Positions 1 to 7,462 of a stretch of 12,188 nt of DNA are shown here, one piece after another. The notes beneath the pieces are model-generated. The model searched no databases. It saw nothing but the letters and a program-made list of their open reading frames with translations, and was not told where the DNA came from. The DNA is taken from positions 1 to 12,188 of the forward strand of contig JBARRS010000134.1 of the NCBI GenBank assembly GCA_049644345.1. Reading direction: 5' to 3'. Position numbers and translations under genes: made by a program. This stretch comes from JBARRS01 sp049644345. Lineage in GTDB: Bacteria > Actinomycetota > Thermoleophilia > Gaiellales > Gaiellaceae. Numbering within the stretch: position 1 is the first letter of the stretch; each line of letters starts with the position of its first letter.

Positions 1-446
<446 letters not shown>

Positions 447-540
447 ATTGTCGTCAGCCTACGGCTCCTGGGATCCACAATCCGTGGTTCAACAGTCCGC
501 AAGCCGACAAACTTCTTCGTTTCGAGCTTGTGCTCAAAGT

Positions 541-574
541 GTCCCTACGGCATCGCTTGCGATGCCTTCGGGAC
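541..574 (-). other. Strong two-part hairpin in the rRNA leader
   Basis: Arms GTCCC (541-545) and GGGAC (570-574) enclose a second perfect stem, GGCATCGC (549-556) with GCGATGCC (559-566), closed by a two-base loop. The structure lies about 95-130 bases upstream of the 16S 5' end. Pre-rRNA leaders commonly fold this way and are cut by RNases, so a processing role is likely but inferred. Confidence 0.6.
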
Positions 575-587
575 AACGAGGTTGAAG

Positions 588-608
588 CCTCAGAGCGATG
601 CTCTGAGG
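588..608 (-). other. Perfect 9-bp hairpin in the rRNA leader
   Basis: CCTCAGAGC (588-596) pairs perfectly with GCTCTGAGG (600-608) across a three-base loop. There is no T-run after it in either direction, so it is not an intrinsic terminator. It lies between the boxA-like element and the larger leader hairpin, where it probably shapes the pre-rRNA. Confidence 0.6.
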
Positions 609-627
609 TCTCGACGTTTGCACGCTG

Positions 628-644
628 CTGAGTTTTCAAAGACC
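628..644 (-). promoter_or_regulatory. boxA-like antitermination element of the rRNA leader
   Basis: The minus strand reads GGTCTTTGAAAACTCAG. It resembles the CTTTGAAAACT block found in rRNA leaders and spacers of many Gram-positive bacteria, where boxA RNA recruits NusB/NusE to make polymerase termination-resistant. It lies some 180 bases before 16S and directly after the intrinsic terminator. Identification rests on motif similarity only. Confidence 0.5.
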
Positions 645-663
645 GTTGCCGCTGTGACTCCGT

Positions 664-694
664 AAAAAAGCCTCCGACTCGCACCGGAGGCCTT
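664..694 (-). terminator. Intrinsic terminator between tyrS and the 16S leader
   Basis: On the minus strand, GCCTCCG (691-685) and CGGAGGC (676-670) form a seven-base GC-rich stem around an eight-base loop, followed at once by six T residues (669-664). Three more pairs, including one G-U, can form between 694-692 and the T-run. The plus strand has no matching T-run, so it acts only leftward. It would end tyrS transcription 135 bases past the stop codon. It also lies downstream of the best promoter candidate for the rRNA operon (797-829), which is unexpected. Confidence 0.8.
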
Positions 695-796
695 CGACTG
701 CTGTCGGAAGTGACGTCGTATCCGATTGGCGTCCGAAGGCGCTCCTGATCGAGTTACAGGGACTCTTCAACGCAGCCCTGTCCGGGCGGCCGGAGA

Positions 797-829
797 ATGA
801 TAGCAGCGTCCGGAGGGGTGTTGTGTCAA
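797..829 (-). promoter_or_regulatory. Putative rRNA-operon promoter overlapping the tyrS stop
   Basis: The minus strand has a perfect TTGACA (829-824), whose TGA is the tyrS stop codon, and a good extended -10, TGC-TATCAT (TATCAT at 802-797). The spacing is 21 bases, longer than the usual 16-18, so recognition would lean on the extended -10. Transcription would begin near 790. There is no better promoter closer to 16S. Confidence is limited by the spacing and by the terminator that follows. Confidence 0.4.
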
Positions 830-1971
830 GCAGGCCGAATCCGCAAGAACTGGCGCTTTCCGGCCTGTATGACAGCCCCGGCGATTGAGCTCGTCTGGAG
901 ATCGTAGGAGTCCACCGGTCGACCGTCGACCTTGACACCGCCTTGGTCGATCACCCGACGCCAATGGCTAGACGACTCGCCAAGGACGTGAGCCAGGAAG
1001 GCAGGAAGGTGAACGACAGGGTCCGGGTGAACGACTTCCTGCACCTCTTCGGGCGGCCTGCGCTCCCGTACCACGCGCGTGAAGTACTCCTCTCCACGCC
1101 GCACACCCTCCTCGCCGTGGGAGCGCCGAACGATGAACCTGGCGAGCGCGAGCTTCGCCTCCATCGGATCTCCGCTCGGCTGTTCCTGCTCCATCACCAG
1201 CCGGTAGTACTCGGGCAGCATTTCGTCCGAGATCCGCATCGCCTTCCCGAACTGCTCTTCGGGCGGCTCTGCGAGGCCGATGTAGTTCCCCTTCGACGCA
1301 CTCATCTTGTCGCCGTCGAGCCCGAGGAGGAGCGGGGTCGTCAGTGCGACCTGGGGCTCGAGTCCGTACTCCTCCATCACTTCCCGGCCGGCGAGCAGGT
1401 TGTAGAGCTGGTCAGTGCCGCCGAGCTCGACGTCGGCCTGCACGGCAACGGAGTCGTAGGCCTGCATGAGCGGGTAGAGCAGCTCGGAGACCGAGATCGG
1501 CGCGTTGGCAGCCATCCGCTTCGCGAAATCGTCGCGCTCGAGCAGACGCGCGACCGTGGTCGTCCGGGTCAGGCGGAGAATCTCGGCAAAGTCGAGCTTG
1601 CCGAGCCACTCGCCGTTGAACGGCACTTCGAGGCGCTCCGGCGAGGTGTCGATCACCTTAGCCGCCTGGTCGAGGTACGTCTGCGCGTTTCGGTCGATCT
1701 CCTCGTCCGACAGCACCGGTCGCTCGCTCGAGCGGCCGGACGGATCGCCGATCCGCGTGGTGTAGTCGCCGACGATCAGGACGCCCTTGTGGCCCTCGCG
1801 CTGGAAGGCCGCCATGCGCTGGAGCGGGATCGCGTGGCCGATATGGACGTCAGGGGCCGTGACGTCGATCCCGAACTTGACCCGAAGCGGCCGGCCTGTC
1901 GCGAGCTTGCGCTCGAGCTCCCCTTCAGGGAGCACGTCCACGGCGTTTCGGGTGAGCTCCGCAATGCCCAC
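826..1971 (-). CDS. tyrS: Tyrosyl-tRNA synthetase
   Basis: This is a class I aminoacyl-tRNA synthetase that charges tRNA(Tyr) with tyrosine in the cytoplasm. The 381-residue protein has the Rossmann catalytic core with the HIGH motif at 43-46 (VHIGHAIPL), the tyrosine-pocket segment YPLMQAYDS near 166-174, GGTDQ at 184-188 and the KMSKS-loop equivalent KMSASKGN at 222-229. The last ~60 residues form an S4-type RNA-binding domain (WRRVIDQGGVKVDG). It is slightly shorter than many TyrS (about 400-420) but complete. The GTG start has no ribosome-binding site and lies nine bases after a TAGACT -10 element, so the mRNA is probably leaderless. The stop codon is embedded in the -35 of the following rRNA promoter. 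The KMSAS variant of the signature loop is also seen in other synthetases. Confidence 0.95.
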   Translation of the reverse strand: MGIAELTRNAVDVLPEGELERKLATGRPLRVKFGIDVTAPDVHIGHAIPLQRMAAFQREGHKGVLIVGDYTTRIGDPSGRSSERPVLSDEEIDRNAQTYLDQAAKVIDTSPERLEVPFNGEWLGKLDFAEILRLTRTTTVARLLERDDFAKRMAANAPISVSELLYPLMQAYDSVAVQADVELGGTDQLYNLLAGREVMEEYGLEPQVALTTPLLLGLDGDKMSASKGNYIGLAEPPEEQFGKAMRISDEMLPEYYRLVMEQEQPSGDPMEAKLALARFIVRRSHGEEGVRRGEEYFTRVVRERRPPEEVQEVVHPDPVVHLPAFLAHVLGESSSHWRRVIDQGGVKVDGRPVDSYDLQTSSIAGAVIQAGKRQFLRIRPA

Positions 1972-1979
1972 GGTCAGCC

Positions 1980-2010
1980 GAGTCTAGCCCCCGAGGACGC
2001 CGCTAGACTC
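1980..2010. promoter_or_regulatory. Inverted repeat with divergent TAGACT elements between tyrS and the PBP gene
   Basis: GAGTCTAG (1980-1987) and CTAGACTC (2003-2010) form a perfect 8-bp inverted repeat around a 15-base spacer. Each arm contains TAGACT, a good -10 of the TANNNT type. The minus copy (1986-1981) stops nine bases before the tyrS GTG, which fits a leaderless tyrS transcript. The plus copy (2004-2009) would start transcription near 2016, ahead of the PBP gene. Neither has a recognisable -35 at 17 bases, where the opposite arm lies instead. The repeat could therefore also be a regulator's operator. Confidence 0.45.
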
Positions 2011-2099
2011 TGCCGGTTCTGGCTTTCCGTCGACGCAGTTCCACGGCCCGGCCGCAGCCCAGGCGTCGGATTCGCAAGCTCCGTCTCTTCGCGCTTCTG

Positions 2100-4517
2100 G
2101 TGGTCCTTGCGGTGCTCGGCTCGGTGTCCTTCGCCTTTGGGCTCGTGACCGCGATCGCGGCCGAGATCCCCTCACTCGACCCGGCGCGCCAGCAGGGGAT
2201 CGAGGTGGACGGGTACATCTACGCCGGCGACGGCCAGAGCGTGCTCGCCGTGCTTCGTGGCTCGCAGAGCAGGATCCTGCTCCGCTCGAACCAGATCGCA
2301 CCGGTGATGAAGCAGGCGATCGTCGCGATCGAGGACAAGCGCTTCTACGAGCATCGGGGCGTCGACCTGCGCGGGATCATCCGCGCGGTCTGGGCCGACG
2401 TCACCCATCAGGGCGCCGTCCAGGGCGGCTCGACGATCACCCAGCAGTTCATCAAGAACGTCTATATCCGCAACCAGCGCTCGATCGGGCGCAAGCTGCG
2501 CGAGGCGGCGCTCGCGTGGCAGCTCGAGCAGCGGTGGTCGAAGGACCGCATCCTCACCGCGTACTTGAACACGATCTACTTCGGAAACGGGGCCTACGGC
2601 ATCGAGCAGGCCGCGCAGACGTACTTCCACCACGACGCGCGCAAGCTGAAACTCTGGCAGGCGGCGCTGCTCGCCGGGATCCCGGAAGACCCGAGTCTCT
2701 ACGACCCCGCGACGAACCCGAAGTCAGCCCGCGAGCGGCGAGACGTCGTCCTCCAGCAGATGCTTCAGCAGGGCGACATCACGCAGGCCGACTTCGCCCG
2801 CGCGACCCGGCAGCCTCTGCCGAGGCCGCAGGACATCCGCCTACCGGGTCAGGCGGGCAAGAACAAGGCGCCGTACTTCGCGAACTACGTCCAGCAGCAG
2901 CTGATCGACCACTACGGGGCCGGCCGGGTGTTCGGCGGCGGGCTGAACGTCTACACCTCGATCGACCTCGGCCTGCAGAAGCTCGCGCGAGCGGCGATCG
3001 CGAAGTCGTTGGCGAGCCCACTCGGCCCCTCGGCGGCGCTCGTGGCGATCGACCCGCGCAACGGCCGTGTGCTGGCGATGGTCGGTGGCAACAACTTCCG
3101 GAAGAGCCAGTTCAACCTCGCGGTCCAGGGCGAGCGGCAGCCCGGCTCGTCGTTCAAGCCGTTCGTCCTCGCGACGGCGCTCAAAGAGGGCGTCGCTCCC
3201 TCGACGACCTTTGTCTCGAAGCAGATCGACATCCCCATCGGCGGTCGCATCTGGCACGTCCACAACTACGACGGCGCGTACCTGGGCCCGATCACGGTCG
3301 AGACCGCGACGCAGTACTCGGACAACTCCGTCTTTGCGCAGCTCACGTCGGTGATCGGGCCGCAGGGGATCGTCCGGACTGCGAAGTCGCTCGGGATCCA
3401 GAGCCCGCTGCGGGCGTACTACGCGATCGGGCTCGGGGCGCAGGCCGTGAACCCGCTGGAGATGGCACGCGCGTTCTCGGCTTTCGCCAACGGCGGGCGC
3501 CGAATCGACGGCTCGCGCTTCGGGAACAAGCCCCGGGCGATCGTGCGGGTCACTGACGAGCACGGGAGGACGATCGCCGACAACGCACCGGTCTTCCGCC
3601 CGGTCCTCGGCGCGAACAACGCCGCGATCGTCACTGAGCTACTCCAGCGGGTGATCGCCGGCGGGACGGGCGTTCGCGCAAAGCTCGCGGACGGACGACC
3701 GGAAGCCGGCAAGACCGGAACGACCGAGAACTACGGAGACGCATGGTTCGTCGGGTACACCCCGCAGCTGGTCGCCGCCGTGTGGGTCGGCTATCCGAAC
3801 AAGCTCGTCCCGATGCTGACGGAATTCCACGGCGGCGCGGTCGCCGGCGGGACCTTTCCGGCATTGATCTGGAAGAGCTTCATGGAGCGCGCTCTCCCGT
3901 ATCTCCACGACGGTCCGGAGAGCTTTCCCTCCGCGGCGATCCCTTACGGCTCCCCGCGGAACGTGGTCGTCCGCAACGGGCAGCTGATGCTCGACAACGG
4001 CAACTGCCGGTACGTGCACACGGTCCTCTACTTCGGCGGCGAGGGGCCGACGCACCAGGCGAACTGCAAACCGAACGAGGTCGACGTGCCGAACGTGGTC
4101 GGCGACACGCTCGCGAAGGCGAAGGAGCGGCTGGCCGGGCAACCACTGAGGGCCGGCTATGTGTACAGGCCTGCGATCCCCGGTAAGCAGCTCGACATCG
4201 TGCTCGCGCAGTTTCCACGCACGGGGACGCTCTCGGCCTACGACAAGGTGACGCTCGTGCTCGCGAAGCCGTTGCACGGCGTCGTGCCCAAGGTGGTCGG
4301 GCTCCGGCTCGACAGGGCGAAGGCGAAGCTCGCGCCGTTGCGGCTCGACCTCCACGTCGACGGCGGCTCGGACGGCGCCGCTCGCGTCGTCTGGCAGTTC
4401 CCCCGCGCCGGAGTCGCGGCCGGGCCCGGGATGGCGATCACGCTGCGCGTAGCGGCCGGCTCAGGAAGCGCGATCCGGCGAGCGCGTAGCGCCACGGGAA
4501 CTCCTTCGCGCGGGTGA
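2100..4517 (+). CDS. Class A penicillin-binding protein (PBP1A/PonA type) with two PASTA domains
   Basis: This bifunctional peptidoglycan synthase is anchored in the membrane with its catalytic domains outside. An N-terminal membrane segment is followed by a GT51 glycosyltransferase with [10 protein letters not shown] (Glu78 probably catalytic) and GGSTITQQ (109-116). The transpeptidase domain has SSFK (350-353, nucleophile Ser350), SDN (407-409) and KTGTT (538-542). Two PASTA domains begin near 661 and 728 (VPNVVG, VPKVVG); such domains bind peptidoglycan or beta-lactams. The last ~20 residues are basic, look disordered and are read across the neighbouring glycosylase gene. The GTG start used here begins inside the membrane helix. 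The frame stays open to 2007 and encodes an Arg/Lys-rich segment typical of a PBP cytoplasmic tail, so the real start may be upstream at a non-standard codon. Confidence 0.95.
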   Translation: MVLAVLGSVSFAFGLVTAIAAEIPSLDPARQQGIEVDGYIYAGDGQSVLAVLRGSQSRILLRSNQIAPVMKQAIVAIEDKRFYEHRGVDLRGIIRAVWADVTHQGAVQGGSTITQQFIKNVYIRNQRSIGRKLREAALAWQLEQRWSKDRILTAYLNTIYFGNGAYGIEQAAQTYFHHDARKLKLWQAALLAGIPEDPSLYDPATNPKSARERRDVVLQQMLQQGDITQADFARATRQPLPRPQDIRLPGQAGKNKAPYFANYVQQQLIDHYGAGRVFGGGLNVYTSIDLGLQKLARAAIAKSLASPLGPSAALVAIDPRNGRVLAMVGGNNFRKSQFNLAVQGERQPGSSFKPFVLATALKEGVAPSTTFVSKQIDIPIGGRIWHVHNYDGAYLGPITVETATQYSDNSVFAQLTSVIGPQGIVRTAKSLGIQSPLRAYYAIGLGAQAVNPLEMARAFSAFANGGRRIDGSRFGNKPRAIVRVTDEHGRTIADNAPVFRPVLGANNAAIVTELLQRVIAGGTGVRAKLADGRPEAGKTGTTENYGDAWFVGYTPQLVAAVWVGYPNKLVPMLTEFHGGAVAGGTFPALIWKSFMERALPYLHDGPESFPSAAIPYGSPRNVVVRNGQLMLDNGNCRYVHTVLYFGGEGPTHQANCKPNEVDVPNVVGDTLAKAKERLAGQPLRAGYVYRPAIPGKQLDIVLAQFPRTGTLSAYDKVTLVLAKPLHGVVPKVVGLRLDRAKAKLAPLRLDLHVDGGSDGAARVVWQFPRAGVAAGPGMAITLRVAAGSGSAIRRARSATGTPSRG

Positions 4518-5001
4518 TCCCGACCCGCGCTCCGGCAATGATCTCGGCCTTGCCCCGGCGCTCTTCGAGCAAGAACGGAGGCCGGTTGAGCGCGAGGCCG
4601 TCGTGCTCTCGGGTGATCCCGAGCGCCTGACAAAGGCGCCCGGGGCCGGAGCAGAGAAGGCGCACGTCGTCCTGGCCGCGGCGCCGGTGCATCTCCTCAA
4701 CGCCGCGCGTCGGCTCGAGCGCCCGGATCAACACTGCCGCCGCGACCTCCTCCGGCTCGCAGACGAAGTTGACGCACCAGTGGACCCCGTAGGAGCGATA
4801 GACGTACGCGCGTCCGGGAGGCCCGAACATCGACGCGTTCCGGGCAGTGCGCCCGCCGTAGCCGTGCGCCGCGGGATCCTCGGGGTGGTACGCCTCGACC
4901 TCGACGATAACTCCGCCGACGCCCTCGACGAGGAACGTGACGCCGATCAGGTCCGGCGCCACTTCATGGACGCTGCGCGCGAAGAAGTCCTGAGAGATCA
5001 A
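4438..5001 (-). CDS. mpg: 3-methyladenine DNA glycosylase (AAG/MPG family)
   Basis: This base-excision-repair enzyme removes alkylated purines such as 3-methyladenine and probably hypoxanthine. The 187-residue protein matches the AAG fold: [14 protein letters not shown] at 33-46 supplies the general-base Glu36 and stacking Tyr38 (human Glu125 and Tyr127) and His46. [10 protein letters not shown] and [13 protein letters not shown] follow, then LIRALEP and the family's C-terminal PWRYALAGS. The start is TTG, inside a four-base TTGA overlap with the MFS stop, with GGAAGG ten bases upstream, so translation is probably coupled. The frame stays open far upstream, but that part is antisense-like shadow of the MFS gene. 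The 3' end overlaps the convergent PBP gene by 80 bases. Confidence 0.93.
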   Translation of the reverse strand: MISQDFFARSVHEVAPDLIGVTFLVEGVGGVIVEVEAYHPEDPAAHGYGGRTARNASMFGPPGRAYVYRSYGVHWCVNFVCEPEEVAAAVLIRALEPTRGVEEMHRRRGQDDVRLLCSGPGRLCQALGITREHDGLALNRPPFLLEERRGKAEIIAGARVGITRAKEFPWRYALAGSRFLSRPLRAA

Positions 5002-6332
5002 GCCTGCACGGCCTTCCGGGAGTCGTAGCGCAGGAGCTCCGGGATCGCCGCTGCGAGCAGCGCCGTCCCCACCACGCAGGCGACGCCCCCGGAGACGACC
5101 GAGAAGCGCAGGCTCGTAACCGAGGCGACCGCGCCGGCTTCGACGTTCCCGAGCGAGGGCGCGCTCGCAACCTGCGCGAACTCGATCCCGGTGACGCGCC
5201 CGCGCATCGCATCGGGCGTCGCCGCGAGCGCGATCGCGCTTCGGAGCACGGCGCTGACGAAGTCGGCTGCACCCGCGAGCGCGAGCAGGATCAGCGCCAA
5301 CCAGAGTGCCCGGGCGAAGCCGAACGCGACGATGGCGACGCCCCAGAGCGCCGCGGCCATGATCACTCCCAGCCCTTGCCGGCGCATCCGCGTCGCCCAG
5401 CCGGAGACCAGTGCCGCCGCGAGCGCGCCTGCGCCGGGGGCCGCGTAGAGAAGCCCGACGACCGAGGTTCCGCCGAGCTTCGCCCCGATCGCCGGAAAGA
5501 GCGCCATCGGCATGCCGAAGATCATCGCGTTCGTGTCCACGAGGAAGATCCCGAGGAGCTCGCGTCGCGTCTTCACGTAGCGGAACCCGTCCAGAATCGA
5601 GCGCACGCTGACACGGTCCTCGGCTTCGGCCGGCAACGCCGGCGGCAGCCCGACCACCGCCCAGAGCGCAGCCGCGAAGGTGCCGAGGTCGAGCGCATAG
5701 GCGCCGGTCAGACCGATCGCCGCAATCGTCACGCCGGCCAAAGCCGGCCCCGCGACGGAGTCGAAGTTTCGGTACACGCTCTCGAGCGCCGAGGCGGCGG
5801 CAATCCGCTGAGGGCCGACGAGGGCGGGGACGAGGGAACGCTCCGCGGGAGTCAGGAGCGCGAACGCGCTCGCCGCGATCAGGTTGATCGCGTACAGGGC
5901 TCCGACCTGGGGGTGCGGCAGAGCGGCGTTTGCAAGCAGCGCCCCGGTCGCCGCGATCGCCGTCCACACGCTCACGAGCAGCAGCCGGCGCCGGTCGACG
6001 ACGTCGGCGATCGCGCCGCCCACGATCGGGACGGTCAGAAGCGGAACGAGGTCGGTGACGCCGAGCAGGCCGACTTGAAGCGTCGAGTGGGTCAGCTCGT
6101 ACATCTGCACCGGGATCGCGACGAACGTGATCTCGCTGCCCAGGTACGAGATCGCCTGCCCGAGCCAAAGACGCCTGAAGGGTGGCGAGACGCGTAGTGG
6201 CTCGGTGTCGACCGCGACGGTCCGCACCCAGGAATAGCGGCCTGGCCGGCCGCTCGGGCTCGGCTCCTCCAGGACCGCCTGCTCGGCCGCCGCCGGATCG
6301 AACGGATCGGGCGGAAACGGATCGCGCGGCAC
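4998..6332 (-). CDS. MFS transporter, EntS/MFS_3-like exporter
   Basis: This 444-residue integral membrane protein resembles the major-facilitator branch that includes enterobactin-exporter-like and macrolide-efflux-like proteins. After a 45-50-residue acidic, proline-rich cytoplasmic tail, [20 protein letters not shown] opens the first helix. The conserved loop between helices 2 and 3 is [11 protein letters not shown] (106-116). Repeated hydrophobic segments run to ~430, consistent with about twelve helices. The substrate cannot be read from sequence. The chosen GTG overlaps the TAG stop of the upstream RemA-like gene by one base (TAGTG). A later GTG ~35 codons downstream (in YSWVRTV) is an alternative that would remove most of the tail. 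The same frame is open further upstream to 6914, but that part is not coding. It is the middle gene of a three-gene overlapping operon. Confidence 0.88.
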   Translation of the reverse strand: MPRDPFPPDPFDPAAAEQAVLEEPSPSGRPGRYSWVRTVAVDTEPLRVSPPFRRLWLGQAISYLGSEITFVAIPVQMYELTHSTLQVGLLGVTDLVPLLTVPIVGGAIADVVDRRRLLLVSVWTAIAATGALLANAALPHPQVGALYAINLIAASAFALLTPAERSLVPALVGPQRIAAASALESVYRNFDSVAGPALAGVTIAAIGLTGAYALDLGTFAAALWAVVGLPPALPAEAEDRVSVRSILDGFRYVKTRRELLGIFLVDTNAMIFGMPMALFPAIGAKLGGTSVVGLLYAAPGAGALAAALVSGWATRMRRQGLGVIMAAALWGVAIVAFGFARALWLALILLALAGAADFVSAVLRSAIALAATPDAMRGRVTGIEFAQVASAPSLGNVEAGAVASVTSLRFSVVSGGVACVVGTALLAAAIPELLRYDSRKAVQA

Positions 6333-6688
6333 TAAAAGAGCTGCTCGGACTCCTCGCGAGGAACTGTGTACTCGAGCAGTCGCCTCGCGCGGCGTGCGAG
6401 GTCGGCGAGGTCGACGCGGCCCTTCTCCGTCTGCTCGAGGATCCGCTCGGCGAGCTCGAGCGCCTCGGCGACGATCGGGGCCGCCGAGTCCGCCTTCATG
6501 CCCATGTCGAGCAGGATCGTCCGCTCCGTGCGCGACGCGACGATCGGCTCCGGGATCCCCTCGACCCAGACGCGCGTCCGACGGCCGTGGCCGCGCTCCC
6601 CCTCCGGCAGGCGCTCGACTGCGTAGACCCGGTCGGCGCGGACATACTTGCCGTAGCCGAGGAAAACCATGCGCTGGGTGTCCGCCAT
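6332..6688 (-). CDS. RemA/DUF370-like small regulatory protein with helical C-terminal extension
   Basis: This 118-residue soluble protein resembles RemA (DUF370), a small arginine-rich DNA-binding regulator of matrix genes in Bacillus. RemA-like hallmarks are the start [16 protein letters not shown] (9-24; RemA has FINIGFGN and ANRIIAI) and GRRTR at 35-39 followed by beta-rich [20 protein letters not shown], comparable with RemA's GRRTRAVIITDSDHVILS. Residues ~68-118 form a predicted amphipathic helical tail that typical ~90-residue RemA proteins lack. The assignment is by motif and could be wrong at family level. The ATG start has no ribosome-binding site and lies seven bases after a CATAAT -10, suggesting leaderless mRNA. 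It leads the operon with the MFS exporter and the glycosylase. Confidence 0.6.
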   Translation of the reverse strand: MADTQRMVFLGYGKYVRADRVYAVERLPEGERGHGRRTRVWVEGIPEPIVASRTERTILLDMGMKADSAAPIVAEALELAERILEQTEKGRVDLADLARRARRLLEYTVPREESEQLF

Positions 6689-6707
6689 CTAGGCGATTAT
6701 GTACACG
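6689..6707. promoter_or_regulatory. Putative bidirectional promoter with one shared symmetric -10
   Basis: On the minus strand CATAAT (6701-6696) is followed by seven bases and the ATG of the RemA-like gene (6688). On the plus strand GATTAT (6695-6700) is followed by seven bases and the lipoprotein ATG (6708). The two -10 elements overlap so that A6696 and T6700 supply the critical -11A and -7T for both directions. Both mRNAs would begin at or next to the start codon, about 18-20 bp apart. Neither side shows a clear -35. Confidence 0.5.
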
Positions 6708-7454
6708 ATGAAGCGCAGCCTCCTCGTTCTCCTTGCCGGCGTCGCGCTTGTCGCTTCCGCCTGCGGCGGCACCCAGAAACGCGCGCAGGCGCCGCGAACA
6801 CCGACAACCGTGGAGACGATGACGTTGCGGGCCTACTTCCTTCTGAACGGGCAGGTCCGGCCCGTTGGCCGCGAGGTGCCGAAGACGGACGCGGTCGCGG
6901 CCGCGGCGCTCCACCTCCTGGCGGGGTTGACGTCGCAGGAGCGCGATCTCGGGCTCGAGTCCGCGATCCCGGCCGGGACGACGTTCACCCGGCTCGACGT
7001 CAAGGACGGCGTCGCCAGCCTCTCGGTCGCACCCGCATTGCCGAAGCCGGCGCTCGCCCAGGTCGTCTACACGCTGACGCAGTTCCCGACCGTGCGCGCG
7101 GTCGAGCTCGGCGGCAAGCGGCTCACGCGCGCGGACTTCGAGGAGGAGACGCCTCCGATCCTCGTCGAGTCACCGCTCCCGTACGACTCCGTAACGAGCC
7201 CGCTGCGGGCGCAGGGAACGGCGAACACCTTCGAGGCGACCTTCGAGTACGACCTCAAGGATCCCGACGGGAAGCTGGTCTCCCATCACTTCGAGACCGC
7301 GACCTCGGGCAGCGGCACGCGCGGCACGTTCGACTTCGCGGTGCCGTTCACCGTGGCGCGGAAGGGCCTCGGCCACTTGATCGTCTACGAGATCTCGGCC
7401 GCGGACGGCTCCCGCATCCACGAGGTCGAGATCCCGATCCAGCTCGGGTCCTAG
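6708..7454 (+). CDS. GerMN-Gmad2 domain lipoprotein
   Basis: This secreted lipoprotein of 248 residues is probably anchored to the outer face of the membrane. MKRSLLVLLAGVALVASAC is a lipoprotein signal with the acylated Cys at 19. A GerMN domain spans ~38-138 (LRAYFLLNGQV to AVELGGKRL). A Gmad2 immunoglobulin-like domain spans ~150-246 (SPLPYDSVTSPLRAQG, FEATFEYDLKD). These domains were first described in spore-germination proteins but also occur in non-sporing Actinobacteria as envelope proteins of unknown role. The reaction or ligand cannot be inferred. ATG 6699, three codons earlier, has a weak AGG upstream. I prefer 6708 because it gives a standard signal peptide and fits the shared -10 element. 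The stop lies eight bases from that of the convergent aminotransferase gene, with no terminator between. Confidence 0.88.
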   Translation: MKRSLLVLLAGVALVASACGGTQKRAQAPRTPTTVETMTLRAYFLLNGQVRPVGREVPKTDAVAAAALHLLAGLTSQERDLGLESAIPAGTTFTRLDVKDGVASLSVAPALPKPALAQVVYTLTQFPTVRAVELGGKRLTRADFEEETPPILVESPLPYDSVTSPLRAQGTANTFEATFEYDLKDPDGKLVSHHFETATSGSGTRGTFDFAVPFTVARKGLGHLIVYEISAADGSRIHEVEIPIQLGS

Positions 7455-7462
7455 GCGCTTCT

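Larger units (their letters stand above)
447..790 (-). other. rRNA operon leader / tyrS-16S intergenic region, no protein gene
   Basis: About 380 bases separate the tyrS stop from 16S and I see no credible coding region there. Read on the minus strand it contains, in order: a promoter-like extended -10 (797-802), a hairpin with six-base arms (781-776 with 761-756), a C(UUCG)G-capped hairpin (about 746-729), an intrinsic terminator (694-664), a boxA-like element (644-628), and two strong hairpins (608-588 and 574-541). The downstream half looks like a normal pre-16S leader. The upstream half, between promoter and terminator, is compactly folded and could be the 5' part of the leader, the tail of the tyrS transcript or a small RNA. 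Which of these applies cannot be settled from sequence. Confidence 0.7.

Noticed and set aside
943..2148. Long plus-strand frame across tyrS
   Set aside because: Composition is typical of an antisense shadow in GC-rich DNA with no domain match, while the minus strand encodes full-length TyrS.
5002..6168. Open frame continuing upstream of the glycosylase on the minus strand
   Set aside because: It is an Arg/Gly-rich shadow of the MFS gene in another frame. The family N-terminus begins at the TTG of the TTGA overlap.
6333..6914. Long upstream extension of the MFS reading frame on the minus strand
   Set aside because: It runs antisense through the lipoprotein start and through the RemA-like gene in another frame, shows no recognisable domain, and the TAGTG junction gives a natural MFS start.
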